DNA of 64,000 nucleotides, taken from NCBI RefSeq assembly GCF_003688415.1, contig NZ_REFJ01000001.1:230645-294644 (forward strand), read 5' to 3'. The stretch is from Umboniibacter marinipuniceus (GTDB lineage Bacteria; Pseudomonadota; Gammaproteobacteria; Pseudomonadales; DSM-25080). Position numbers and translations under genes: made by a program. The notes beneath the pieces were generated by a model, which worked only from the letters and a program-made list of their open reading frames with translations, made no database searches and had not been told where the DNA came from. Below, piece after piece: positions 36,365-45,739 of the stretch (its first letter is position 1; every line of letters starts with the position of its first letter).

Positions 36365-37099
36365 ATGGATTTAATTTTTGGACTGCACGCTGTTCAGTCG
36401 CTCCTCAAAACCGACGCTACACGTGTCCAAGAGCTCGTTGTTTTGCAGGGTCGCGGTGACCAACGGCTGCAGAAAGTACTCGGGCAAGCCCAGCGAGACG
36501 GTATCTCGGTAACCACTAAATCACGAAAAGTGATGGATGAGATGGTTGAAGGCAACCATCAGGGTGTGATCGCCCGTTGTACTCCGGGCGAGCTGAAAGA
36601 CGAAAAGTACCTCGCGTCGTTGATCGAATCCCTGGATGAACCGCCGTTTTTCCTACTGTTAGATGGCGTCACCGATCCCCACAATATTGGCGCCTGTTTG
36701 CGTTCAGCCGATGCGGCGGGCGTGCACGCTGTGATTACCACCCGCGATAAATCAGCGGGGCTTACCGCCACCGCACGAAAGATCGCGTGTGGTGCTGCGG
36801 ACACCACACCATTTGTGGTGGTGACCAATATGGCGCGCACGCTAGATATGTTCCAGCAGGCTGGAATTTGGATTGTCGGCACCGCAGGCGAGGCACCAAC
36901 AACGGTTTATCAACAGGATCTCAAGGGACCTTTGGCCATTGTAATGGGTGCTGAGGATAAAGGTATGCGCCGTTTAACTCGTGATTATTGTGACTTTTTG
37001 GTGAACCTGCCCATGGCCGGTTCGGTGTCATCGCTCAATGTTTCTGTGGCAACGGGTGTGATTCTTTTCGAAGCAGTACGTCAGCGTCAGTTAGGCTAA
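36365..37099 (+). CDS. rlmB: 23S rRNA (Gm2251) 2'-O-methyltransferase
   Basis: SPOUT-class methyltransferase of 244 residues modifying G2251 in the peptidyl-transferase P loop. An N-terminal L30e-like substrate domain (1-75) precedes the catalytic knot with LLLDGVTDPHNIGACLRSAD, VMGAEDKGMRR and NLPMAGSVSSLNVSVATGV. It is downstream of rnr, as in most gammaproteobacteria. Its stop overlaps by four bases the convergent Rieske oxygenase stop. Confidence 0.96.
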   Translation: MDLIFGLHAVQSLLKTDATRVQELVVLQGRGDQRLQKVLGQAQRDGISVTTKSRKVMDEMVEGNHQGVIARCTPGELKDEKYLASLIESLDEPPFFLLLDGVTDPHNIGACLRSADAAGVHAVITTRDKSAGLTATARKIACGAADTTPFVVVTNMARTLDMFQQAGIWIVGTAGEAPTTVYQQDLKGPLAIVMGAEDKGMRRLTRDYCDFLVNLPMAGSVSSLNVSVATGVILFEAVRQRQLG

Positions 37100-38145
37100 C
37101 TCGGCATCCGGTGCTTCAGCCATTGGTGAAAATGGAGTACGGCGAGCTCGCTAAGTGGGCCGCCACTCTCGTCTGCCATAACAATGCCCTGCGTAAAGCT
37201 CGCGCTGTGATAGCCACGTTGCACGGCCTCGCAATAGGCAATGTCTTCGCGTTTTACATCTAGTATGACGTTAGCGAGTAACGCTGTCAGCGCGTTCTCT
37301 TCACCATCACGCCACGTCCTTAGTTTCACTAAGGTTTGTTCGGCACTCACAGGAACAACCTGCATAAAATTTATCTGCCTAACACCGGGTGTGATATTAA
37401 TAATCATATTGGGATAAAAGCTAAAAAATGCCCACTCTTTAGGGCTATTCAGAGGCAGTGGTATCGTCCCCGTATAGTGAGCTGTTTGTAAGCTCCAACA
37501 GCCGTCCGCACTACCATGGTAGCTAGGTAGCGCCATCACTTCGCAGAAGCTTTTATGGCCTACTCCGCAGTGATAGCACTCTAAGTAATTGTCCATCACC
37601 ACCTTCCAATTTGCCGCAATGTAATACTCGCTTTGCGTAAGCGAATTCAGCGCCGAGAGCGGGCCTAAGCGTTCGTAAATTTCTTCGCTTACACGCGCCA
37701 GTTGGTGAGCGGGGAAAGGCTCGTCCTGGGCAAGACAAACCCAGATTAGATCTTGTTCGCGCCGCACCGCATAGCTCGGGAGGCAAATGTCCGCTGTCGA
37801 AAAATTTGCCACGCGCTTCGCATTGGGTGCACGAAGTAACTGCCCGTCTGTCTGATAGCGCCAGCTGTGATAGGGACAGCTAATTTGCTGCGTATTACCA
37901 CTACCAGTAAGTAGCGGGTGGCCGCGATGGCGACAAATATTACTCAGCGCCCGCAGCGCCCCCCGATCATTGATGACTACTACCGACTCCTGCCCGATAT
38001 GGGTCACAAAGAAATCACCGTGCTGGGATAGGTCATTAGCACAGCCGACCAAATGCCAACTCTTGGCAAACACGGCTTGATCCTCCAGTGACAAAATTTC
38101 GGGGAGGATATAATCACTAGCAATAATGGGGTCAAAGGTAGACAT
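37096..38145 (-). CDS. Rieske-type ring-hydroxylating oxygenase alpha subunit
   Basis: Non-haem iron oxygenase of about 349 residues. The Rieske [2Fe-2S] centre is seen as CRH (Cys71, His73) and CPYH (Cys90, His93). The mononuclear iron site is NYLECYHCGVGH (His192, His197). It resembles the subfamily that demethylates or cleaves small quaternary amines (choline, carnitine or betaine oxygenases) rather than classic aromatic dioxygenases, but the substrate is unknown. No reductase gene is adjacent. The frame runs on to 38220; the ATG at 38145 (STFDPIIASDY) gives the usual N-terminus. Its 3' end overlaps rlmB. Confidence 0.83.
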   Translation of the reverse strand: MSTFDPIIASDYILPEILSLEDQAVFAKSWHLVGCANDLSQHGDFFVTHIGQESVVVINDRGALRALSNICRHRGHPLLTGSGNTQQISCPYHSWRYQTDGQLLRAPNAKRVANFSTADICLPSYAVRREQDLIWVCLAQDEPFPAHQLARVSEEIYERLGPLSALNSLTQSEYYIAANWKVVMDNYLECYHCGVGHKSFCEVMALPSYHGSADGCWSLQTAHYTGTIPLPLNSPKEWAFFSFYPNMIINITPGVRQINFMQVVPVSAEQTLVKLRTWRDGEENALTALLANVILDVKREDIAYCEAVQRGYHSASFTQGIVMADESGGPLSELAVLHFHQWLKHRMPS

Positions 38146-38350
38146 GATGGCATGCTCACAACTCATGATTAACTGAAGATTACTGCAAACTTCATGTTTT
38201 TCTACGTGATAAATACTCACTCAGAGGTCAATAAATTTAACCTACCTGCTACCGCTTCCTACGCCGCCTACGCAACACGATCGTTAACGGACTTGTAACA
38301 CATCGCAATTAGGCTAGGAGGAATTGAAGCATCAAGACGAGGTGGTGATT

Positions 38351-38989
38351 GTGTCGCAGTGGCGTAAAAAGATACTGAATAGCGGATGGATGTGTTGGAG
38401 TCTGCTTACTTCGCACCTGGCGCTTTCACAACATCTCAGCGGCATTATTGTCGGTGCGGATCCACAGCTTTCGCGCGTCATTGTGAGCGATGATTCCTCA
38501 ATGAGCGTTAGTTTTCTTGGCGAGCGCATTGGTGACTCCGACCCCCGAGTTATCACCTTAATTACTCCAAGGTACATTGAACTCAACGGTCCACAGGGAA
38601 AGCAGCGTTGGTATCTTGGTGAGCAATCTTCACTTGCCCGCTTATCCGCTGCACGGCAAGCGCCGCAGGTTGTGAAGCGCGAGGAAGCTAGCAAGCCGCC
38701 CACCGCTAGAATATTAAGATTTGATCAATTTGTGGCGGTTGAGTGGTTCGCTCGAACTGGGCGCGGCAGAGGTTTAAAGATTACTAGCGCGGTTAATCCG
38801 TCTTGGTTAACGCAATCGGCGTTACGCCTTAACGATGTCATAACCGAGATAGATGGCGCGTTACTCTCCACTCCTGAAATAGCCCAAACATCCTGGCTTG
38901 AACTTGCTCCGAAGGATTTGACTACGCTGGTTATCCGGCGGGGTAATCAACGGCTTGTCTTAACCGTAGACCTTCGCCTGTTATTGTAG
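38351..38989 (+). CDS. Orphan GspC-like protein with PDZ domain
   Basis: Protein of about 212 residues with an N-terminal membrane anchor (about 5-25), a GspC homology-region-like beta domain (GIIVGADPQLSRVIVSDD ... YIELNGPQGKQRWYLGE) and a C-terminal PDZ-like domain (GLKITSAVNPSWLTQ, LNDVITEIDG). This is the layout of the inner-membrane type II secretion protein GspC, but no other gsp gene is in the window. The start is uncertain: TTG 38324 lies only two bases after a strong AGGAGG, and GTG codons follow at 38342-38351. It could link secretion to the lipoprotein encoded next, or be an unrelated PDZ protein. Confidence 0.6.
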   Translation: MSQWRKKILNSGWMCWSLLTSHLALSQHLSGIIVGADPQLSRVIVSDDSSMSVSFLGERIGDSDPRVITLITPRYIELNGPQGKQRWYLGEQSSLARLSAARQAPQVVKREEASKPPTARILRFDQFVAVEWFARTGRGRGLKITSAVNPSWLTQSALRLNDVITEIDGALLSTPEIAQTSWLELAPKDLTTLVIRRGNQRLVLTVDLRLLL

Positions 38990-39157
38990 GGGGCATGATT
39001 AACTTCACACTAAACCAAGGTCATGGTCCTGTCACAAAGCGTTAACGCTATCGCAATATTCCCGACACCGAATTGTCATCTTAGGCGCTCAAACTAGCCA
39101 CAGTTTCGAAAATAACCAAGCCGACAGGCTTAGCTAATAATTGTTTTGGAGAGCACC

Positions 39158-40759
39158 ATGAAGCGCAATAAACTTTTCCTCGCAATGAGTCTATCAACCG
39201 TCCTCGCGGCATGCGGCAGCGACGTCGATTTGAACGTGGGCAATACCATAACCGGCGGCGATATTGGCGGTGATAACGGAGGCGGAGTGACCAACCCATG
39301 CGCCGCCTATGACGTCAACGGTACGAGCTACCAAGGCGATTACCTATCTGATGGCAACTGTTCTTACTCGTTAGAGTTTGCCCGTGCCGGTAAGCCGGTG
39401 ATGGCCGATGTGACGTTTGGCGTTTTAGAGAGCGGCGGTGTTCATAAATTTGCGGGAGCGCTGGAGATAGGACAGGACGTAGATAACTCCATAGCTGGCA
39501 CAGTGCCGAGCGCGGGCAATGCGCCGGTGGATCAAGGTGGCGCTCCCGAAGGTCCGGTGTTGTTTGTCAACAAGGGCGCAACCTTAGCGTTCCCGGAAGG
39601 CACCTTCTTGCGCATCAACCGTGGCTCGCAGATTATTGCTCGTGGAGCTGTTGATGCCCCTATTACTTTCACATCAATTGCTGACATTGAAGATAGTAAT
39701 AATCCGGAAAATGCGCGTCAGCAGTGGGGTGGACTGCAGCTGAATGGCAATGGTATAACCCAAGCCTGTACTGACGATCAGCGTAACAATGCGACTTGCG
39801 CAGTGCAGACCGAGGGGGTGCCTTCCTACTACGGCGGTGACAACAATGATGAGAGCTCCGGTGCGCTCAATTATGTGGTGGTCAAGCACTCGGGCTTCGA
39901 AGTATCAGAGGGCGATGAGCTGAACGGCATCAGCTTCTATGCCGTGGGTGGGAACACCGAAGTGGACTATGTTCAGGTCTACAGCACCTACGATGATGGC
40001 CTGGAATTCTTTGGCGGTGATGTCTCGGTATCACATGCCGTCCTGAGCTTTGTAGATGATGATTCACTCGATTTCACTGATGGTCACACGGGTGTCGTCC
40101 AGTACGCATTGATTGTTCATGAAGAAATGGATGGCAACCGCTGTATTGAAGCAGATGGTCAGAGTAAGGCATCTGGAACGGGTAACCAGGAAGAAATGTG
40201 GCACTCGCTGATGCCTTACACGGACGTAAAAATCGCGAACATGACCTGCCTGAGCTCGGCCTCAGATGAGAGTGCGGGAGGTACGCACGGAGATTCCGAG
40301 GGTGTTCTTTTCCGCAAGGGCTTTAACGGCGGTTTGTACAATTCCATTATCACCACCTACAACGCCACGGGTGAATCAAATGAACTCGTCGAGTTTGATG
40401 ACGGAGCGCCCTATCAAGCGTCGCAGGGTCGAATTGAGTTAAAGGGTAATATCTTCGCTGGCTCTGAGCCGCTCAAGGATCCGGGGACCGAAGACATTGA
40501 CGGCAATACCCTTGTTGATATGGCGACCTTCGTAAGCGGAAACGACAACGCTGTGACCACCGATTTGGCCGAAATTCAGTCAATCCGAAACGGCTATATC
40601 AGTGCTGCCGAAACCCTCGGTGCTAGCCCAGTGACGCTAACGGCCATCGATACCCGCTTTGACGACTCAGATTTCATTGGTGCGGTAAAAGACGGAGACG
40701 ACTGGACTGCAGGATGGACGGTGGGGTTAGACTCACTCCCCGCTGGCGTGAGCAACTAA
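39158..40759 (+). CDS. Secreted lipoprotein, beta-helix-like, paired with TonB receptor
   Basis: Lipoprotein of about 533 residues. The lipobox LAACGS gives a lipidated Cys at about 18, followed by a Gly/Asp-rich linker (GGDIGGDNGGG). The body has repeated short beta strands (GDVSVSHAVLSFVDDDSLDF, GVVQYALIVHEEM) resembling a right-handed beta-helix. I do not recognise an enzyme motif. The ATG at 39158 follows GGAG; the frame opens at a TTG 12 bases earlier. It is 82 bp before a TonB receptor, so it may be a surface binding protein for that receptor. Confidence 0.75.
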   Translation: MKRNKLFLAMSLSTVLAACGSDVDLNVGNTITGGDIGGDNGGGVTNPCAAYDVNGTSYQGDYLSDGNCSYSLEFARAGKPVMADVTFGVLESGGVHKFAGALEIGQDVDNSIAGTVPSAGNAPVDQGGAPEGPVLFVNKGATLAFPEGTFLRINRGSQIIARGAVDAPITFTSIADIEDSNNPENARQQWGGLQLNGNGITQACTDDQRNNATCAVQTEGVPSYYGGDNNDESSGALNYVVVKHSGFEVSEGDELNGISFYAVGGNTEVDYVQVYSTYDDGLEFFGGDVSVSHAVLSFVDDDSLDFTDGHTGVVQYALIVHEEMDGNRCIEADGQSKASGTGNQEEMWHSLMPYTDVKIANMTCLSSASDESAGGTHGDSEGVLFRKGFNGGLYNSIITTYNATGESNELVEFDDGAPYQASQGRIELKGNIFAGSEPLKDPGTEDIDGNTLVDMATFVSGNDNAVTTDLAEIQSIRNGYISAAETLGASPVTLTAIDTRFDDSDFIGAVKDGDDWTAGWTVGLDSLPAGVSN

Positions 40760-40841
40760 CTGCTAGCACTCAATGGTGGGGTGCGAAGCACCTCATCAAA
40801 CCTCTGTTTCCTTTCATGCAACAATTATTAGGTTTAAGCTC

Positions 40842-43508
40842 ATGAAGCCGAATTTATTTACTCCTTCCGCGCTTGCTTCAGCGATTGCTTTGGCACTGCT
40901 TAGTAGCCCTGCTGTAATGGCGCAAACCGGATTCGATCCCGAGCGACCAGCGCCGATTGAAGAAGTTTTGGTCACTGGACGTCAGCGCGACGCTGCAGAG
41001 CAGCTTATTGTGGAGCGAATTGAAGAGTCTCACCAAGTTGACATCTTAAGCGCCGAAACTATCTCCCGAGCAGGCGACTCGGACTTAGCCGCCGCGCTAC
41101 GTCGGGTACCAGGATTAACTCTGCTGGGCGGTAAATATGTGTATGTTCGCGGTTTAGGGGAGCGCTATTCTTCTACTCAGCTCAACGGTGCCCAAGTACC
41201 CTCTCCAGACTTTAGCCGTAATGTGCTTCCTCTGGATATCTTTCCTACCGACATCATTGATTCAATGGTCATTCAAAAGTCTTACAGTGCCGATCTGCCA
41301 GCTGCCTTTGGCGGCGGCAATATCAATATTCGCACCAAAGGAATTCCGGATGACTTTGTCCTGAACTTAGAGCTATCTAGCGGCTTTAATAGCAGCTCGA
41401 AGGATGGCTTTACAAACTCCAACGGCGGAGATAGCTTGGGTGCAGCCGCTGACAGTATGGCGTTTCCAAGCGCTATTAGTCAGGGATTAACGGACTATCG
41501 TGGCGACCTCAGCGTATCAAATATTTTTGCGACGCTGCGGAGTTCAGATATCTCAGCAACGCGAAATGATGCGGTGGCAATTAATCAATCTTACGCCGCA
41601 AGCTTAGATCGCCAATTTGCCATTCAGCACCAATCCTTAGATCCCGACCGCAACGCCAAGTTAGCGTTGGGTAATAACTTCTTTCTTTCCGATGACTTAG
41701 AGATTGGCTTCTTGGCGCTTGCTGGACAAGAGAATAAATGGCGCAACAAGCATCGAATGACCAAAAATTGGGCTCAACCCAATGACATCTACACCGATAC
41801 TCAGCGAACGGTTAATGAAATCTCGTTAACGGGGGCCTTTAACGTGGGCTTGCGTTACACGAATGATCATCAACTTCTCTTTAGTTCACTGTTTCTTCGT
41901 AATACTGAAGATGAAACCCGCGTGGCCATCGGCAATGACCTGAATACTATCCTAGCGGATGGTAACAGAGAGCGAGAATGGGCTACTCGCTACGAACAGC
42001 GTGAATTATTTGTTAATCAAGTGCGTGGAAGTCATCGCTTTGATGACACGCTATTTTTCGCACGTTTGGGTGCGGGCTGGTACTACTCCGATGCGACGGC
42101 TACCAGTGATGTGCCAGGAGAAGTCTCGGTGTTGGGGTTGGATAGTCTAACGACCGGGGGCGAGCTCGTGAGTTCGGCGATTCGTTCATCCTCAAGTGTA
42201 GCCTCCTTTAACTGGACTCGTCTTGATGATGAGGTCGAAAGCTATGGCTGGGAGTTCGAGGCTGGTGATGAGCTTGGAGACAGCGAATGGACCATAAGTG
42301 GTGGCTACGATTATTGGCTCAAGGTTCGTCACTTCGAATATCTCCCCACCAACATTAGTACCGCAGGCGTTCAAAACGCCGCAGACTTACGCGACAGTGG
42401 CGATGTTCTCACCCTGCCAGATCGTATTTTCGACGATGCGAGCCTTCTTGATGTGACTAGCGGCTTAGGTTTCCGAACGGGTGGCATTGGCTCTGAAAGT
42501 TATGTTGCTTTTTTGGAGAGCCACGCAGGTTGGGGTAGTTTGGATGTTCAATTATCAGAAGCTTGGCGTCTAAACGCAGGCGTCCGCTGGGAAGAATATA
42601 CCCAGTTCTCGTTGCCTTACGACAGCTTAAACTATAGCGATGATCCAGTGGGACTGAGCGAGCAGGAAATCGTTGATTCCTTCAGTGTATCCGATGATTG
42701 GTACCCGTCTTTGGCGCTCACCTATAGTAACGGTGACTTTCTGGGCGCGGAGACCTTTCAAGTACGCACCTCAGTATCGCAAACGGTGGTTCGACCAGAC
42801 TTACGCGAAGTTTCCGACGCAACCTATATTGATACCGTCACTGAATTTCGCGTTGTGGGTAATCCGCTCTTAGAACCCTCTGATCTCACCAACGCAGACT
42901 TACGCTTTGAATGGTTTTTTGAAAATGGCGATAGCTTAACTTCTACGCTGTTCTATAAGGATATTAGTGCGCCTATTGAGGCGATCCAACGCCCGGGCTC
43001 TGACGATAACTTAGTGATTGGTTTTGTGAACGCCGATTCCGCTGAGGTTTATGGGGTGGAGTTCGAAATGTTGAAAGATTTATCCCAACTGAGCTCGGGT
43101 CTGTTTGTCAGCGGTAATCTTACGCTTTCCGATTCGGAAATTCAGATTTCCCAATCGGATATTGGTTTGACAAATAATACACGGCGGATGAATGGTCATT
43201 CTGAATGGGTGGCCAATGCGGCGCTTGGCTACGACTCAGACGGCGGCTTGGTGTCGGCCAATATGGTCTACAACATTGCCGGCGAGCGACTGGTCTTTGC
43301 TGGGCGGGCGGGTGCGCCAGATGCCTATGAGCAACCCTTCAACTCACTGGATCTAAACGTCGATGTGTTTCCGCTAGAGGCGTTGCGAGTTCGGTTCAAG
43401 GTGCAAAACCTATTGGACGAAAAAGTCACCTTTGCGCAGGGTGATACGACCATTGTTGAACAAACGGTGGGTAGCAGCTACAGCTTGGGGCTTCGCTACG
43501 AATTCTAA
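40842..43508 (+). CDS. TonB-dependent receptor paired with the lipoprotein
   Basis: Outer-membrane receptor of 888 residues. The signal peptide ends SSPAVMAQ, followed by a TonB-box-like IEEVLVTGRQRD. The plug has AAALRRVPGLTLLGGKYVYV, then RGLGERYSSTQLNG and PSPDFSRNVLPLDIFPTD, and the barrel ends LGLRYEF. This plug type is found in marine gammaproteobacteria beside surface lipoproteins. An ATG at 40773 is possible, but 40842 gives a clean signal peptide. Its substrate is unknown; the neighbours are a lipoprotein, a GspC-like protein, a GlpD-like oxidoreductase and a phosphatase. Confidence 0.85.
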   Translation: MKPNLFTPSALASAIALALLSSPAVMAQTGFDPERPAPIEEVLVTGRQRDAAEQLIVERIEESHQVDILSAETISRAGDSDLAAALRRVPGLTLLGGKYVYVRGLGERYSSTQLNGAQVPSPDFSRNVLPLDIFPTDIIDSMVIQKSYSADLPAAFGGGNINIRTKGIPDDFVLNLELSSGFNSSSKDGFTNSNGGDSLGAAADSMAFPSAISQGLTDYRGDLSVSNIFATLRSSDISATRNDAVAINQSYAASLDRQFAIQHQSLDPDRNAKLALGNNFFLSDDLEIGFLALAGQENKWRNKHRMTKNWAQPNDIYTDTQRTVNEISLTGAFNVGLRYTNDHQLLFSSLFLRNTEDETRVAIGNDLNTILADGNREREWATRYEQRELFVNQVRGSHRFDDTLFFARLGAGWYYSDATATSDVPGEVSVLGLDSLTTGGELVSSAIRSSSSVASFNWTRLDDEVESYGWEFEAGDELGDSEWTISGGYDYWLKVRHFEYLPTNISTAGVQNAADLRDSGDVLTLPDRIFDDASLLDVTSGLGFRTGGIGSESYVAFLESHAGWGSLDVQLSEAWRLNAGVRWEEYTQFSLPYDSLNYSDDPVGLSEQEIVDSFSVSDDWYPSLALTYSNGDFLGAETFQVRTSVSQTVVRPDLREVSDATYIDTVTEFRVVGNPLLEPSDLTNADLRFEWFFENGDSLTSTLFYKDISAPIEAIQRPGSDDNLVIGFVNADSAEVYGVEFEMLKDLSQLSSGLFVSGNLTLSDSEIQISQSDIGLTNNTRRMNGHSEWVANAALGYDSDGGLVSANMVYNIAGERLVFAGRAGAPDAYEQPFNSLDLNVDVFPLEALRVRFKVQNLLDEKVTFAQGDTTIVEQTVGSSYSLGLRYEF

Positions 43509-43538
43509 GCGACAACTAGCGCCATCGAGCTGTGTAAG

Positions 43539-43563
43539 CGCCCACTATTGAGTGGGCGTTTTT
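43539..43563 (+). terminator. Intrinsic terminator after the lipoprotein/receptor pair
   Basis: Perfect eight-bp stem CGCCCACT / AGTGGGCG with loop ATTG, followed by five T, 30 bp after the receptor stop. Confidence 0.88.
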
Positions 43564-43675
43564 CTTTCATCTTAGGCAGAAAAAGCCATTCAACCCTATT
43601 TTCGACCATTGATAAAAATGTTTAGCGCTAGCGAAAATACGCTGCTAAATTTAAGGTATCAAAGGAGAAATTCTG

Positions 43676-44839
43676 GTGCCTAAAAATTCGAAAAAAGCGG
43701 TAAGAATTGGCGTAGTTGGCGGTGGAATAAATGGGCTTTGTATCGCCCGTGAACTTGCCATGAAAGGCAACGACGTTACCCTCATTGAGGGCGGAGATTT
43801 TGGCCAAGCTACCTCCTCCGCATCGTCTAGAATGTTGCACGGCGGACTGCGCTACCTTGAACACGGTCAGCTCAGATTTGTTTACCATGCGCTCATGGAA
43901 CGTGCTAGCTGGATAAAGCAGTACCCTCAACAAACGCGTGTCGTGGAAAATTTTATCCCCATCTATCGATCTCAAACGCGAAGCCGATGGTTAATTGGTG
44001 CTGGCGTTAAGCTTTATCAGTGGCTGAGTGGCCGCTACTCGCTAGGAGCGAGCCGCTGGTGGAGTCGCTATCAGTATCTGAGCCGCTTCCCCGATGCGAA
44101 GCATGGCGACTTAGTAGGAGCCTGGAGCTACTTTGACGTCATGATGGATGATCAAGCGCTGATGGCGGCTATCATTGATGAACTCAAAACGCTGGGAGTA
44201 AACCTTCGTTCTCAGTGCTCTGTGAGCCGGCTGAGCGTTGATGGCGAGGTAGAGCTGGCTACGGGCGAGAGCTTACACTTCGATAAGGTGGTTAATGCAG
44301 CGGGACCGTGGGCAAGTAATATTTTGAGGTCATCGGGTATTAGCAGCCGCTTTCATCTTGACTATATTCGCGGTAGCCATCTGATCATTAACCGGCGGAT
44401 AGCGCACGGTGTTGTGCTCCAAGATGATGCAAAGCGCGTCATCTTCGCCCTGCCGTTGAACGGGAAAACACTCTTTGGTACCACCGAGGTAAGTCAGGCG
44501 GGGCCGACGAACACCGGAATTAGCGCAGACGAAAGGAGCTACTTGAGTCAGATTTATAATCGTCACTTCAATATTGCGCTGAGTCCCGATGAGGTGATTG
44601 CTACGACGTCTGGTGTCAGGCCAATAGTGCAGAGTGAAGAGGGGATGTCTAAGGCCTCCAGAGAGGCGGAAGTAGAAGTTATCGGTAGGCTCTGTAATGT
44701 CTTTGGGGGGAAGTGGACTTCGGCGCCAAGCTTAGCGAAGGACGTTGCGAAGAAGGTGGCTAGCATACCCAATTCATCGCTGTCCAAGGGAGAGGCGAGT
44801 ACCAATCCAACCTCTATGACACGGCCTTCAGTTTCTTAG
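43676..44839 (+). CDS. FAD-dependent glycerol-3-phosphate dehydrogenase-like protein (short)
   Basis: Flavoprotein of 387 residues of the DAO/GlpD family. The N-terminal FAD motif GVVGGGINGLCIARELA (12-28) and the GlpD signature SSASSRMLHGGLRYLEHG are clear. GlpD normally has 500 or more residues; here the C-terminal cap domain is missing, and the protein ends soon after VFGGKWTSAPSLAKDVAKKV. The start is GTG at 43676 with AGGAG eight bases upstream. It may be an active shortened oxidase for another hydroxy acid or phosphate ester; glycerol-3-phosphate is not assured. Confidence 0.75.
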   Translation: MPKNSKKAVRIGVVGGGINGLCIARELAMKGNDVTLIEGGDFGQATSSASSRMLHGGLRYLEHGQLRFVYHALMERASWIKQYPQQTRVVENFIPIYRSQTRSRWLIGAGVKLYQWLSGRYSLGASRWWSRYQYLSRFPDAKHGDLVGAWSYFDVMMDDQALMAAIIDELKTLGVNLRSQCSVSRLSVDGEVELATGESLHFDKVVNAAGPWASNILRSSGISSRFHLDYIRGSHLIINRRIAHGVVLQDDAKRVIFALPLNGKTLFGTTEVSQAGPTNTGISADERSYLSQIYNRHFNIALSPDEVIATTSGVRPIVQSEEGMSKASREAEVEVIGRLCNVFGGKWTSAPSLAKDVAKKVASIPNSSLSKGEASTNPTSMTRPSVS

Positions 44840-44904
44840 TAGGCGACACTTTCTTGAGCGGACTTAACGGCGTACACTGAATCCCTCAAAGACGAGGAAT
44901 TATT

Positions 44905-45471
44905 ATGACAGCCCCAGTGCTCACGCCGGTTGCACCAGTGCGATCGTCTTGGTGTCGAATCCTATTCAAACCGCTGGTGGCGCTAGTGCCTTTGGCAGTC
45001 ACTTATACATTGTCTTTTGCGCCGTCAGCTTCAGCCGATATCTACCTTGTTAGGCACGCAGAGAAACTTGGCGGCGAGGACCCTGCGCTAACTTTCTGTG
45101 GTGAGCAGCGCGCACGGTGGCTAGCTAACTATTTTGCCTCGGCTTCTGTGACGGCAGTGTTCACTACTAACTATGTACGCACAACTGACACCGCGCGCCC
45201 AGTGGCACAGTATCACCAGCTTAAACTACAAACCTACGATCCACGTGCTCTTGATGCCCTTGCCAAGAAACTCGACGACTATACTGGTGACGTTGTGGTG
45301 GTAGGGCATTCAAACACCACGCCGCAACTGGCAAGCCTACTCGCGTCGGCCGAGGTGGACGATCTAGACGAAACGCACTATAACCGCCTGTATCGAATCA
45401 CGAGGGAAGGCGAGTTACGGGTTGAGCTACAGACATTTGAATGTGTAGCTTCAGAGGATTCGAGTCACTGA
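44905..45471 (+). CDS. Exported histidine phosphatase (phosphoglycerate-mutase superfamily)
   Basis: Protein of 188 residues of the histidine phosphatase family. The phosphohistidine motif VRHAEK has catalytic His51, and a second GHS motif (His135) follows. The size fits SixA/Ais-type phosphatases. A hydrophobic segment at about 22-44 ending PSASA suggests a signal peptide or anchor and action in the periplasm. A GAGGAA ribosome site precedes the ATG. Substrate unknown. The neighbouring GlpD-like gene could hint at phosphate-ester metabolism. Confidence 0.82.
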   Translation: MTAPVLTPVAPVRSSWCRILFKPLVALVPLAVTYTLSFAPSASADIYLVRHAEKLGGEDPALTFCGEQRARWLANYFASASVTAVFTTNYVRTTDTARPVAQYHQLKLQTYDPRALDALAKKLDDYTGDVVVVGHSNTTPQLASLLASAEVDDLDETHYNRLYRITREGELRVELQTFECVASEDSSH

Positions 45472-45518
45472 CGTCAGTCTTAGCGGACTGTTCCAAAAAG
45501 TTGGTGCATTAGGCCTGC

Positions 45519-45614
45519 TTCAAACTCAGTTTTAGCTTAGGTAACATCGCGGACTTATCCGCTTAACTTGGTGTCTTGGTGATTCGAGAAGCTATGCGAA
45601 ATTGGTGCCGATAG
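45519..45614 (+). pseudogene. Highly decayed IS6-type transposase fragment
   Basis: Translating from 45519 gives FKLSFSLGNIADLSA-stop-LGVLVIREAMRNWCR-stop. It aligns without gaps to residues 25-55 of the full-length transposase at 53671, with 15 of about 31 residues identical, including the REx4WCR end. Two in-frame stops show it is dead. No terminal repeat is left. It marks the left edge of the IS-rich region. Confidence 0.65.
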
Positions 45615-45739
45615 GCTGAATGTACGTTGCTAATTTCAGTGCTCGTTTGCTTATACATTGTATTTATGGTGAGGAAACGCTATCTCTCTACATGGCCGAG
45701 CGCCGCATTAGGCGAACCTCAGCCATACAGAGTCCCATC

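Noticed and set aside
39020-39070. Possible Pho box (CTGTCAC followed by GCTATCGC) before the lipoprotein gene
   Set aside because: Only one half-site resembles the 7-bp Pho repeat, and the required second and spacing are not convincing, although phosphate-related neighbours made it tempting.
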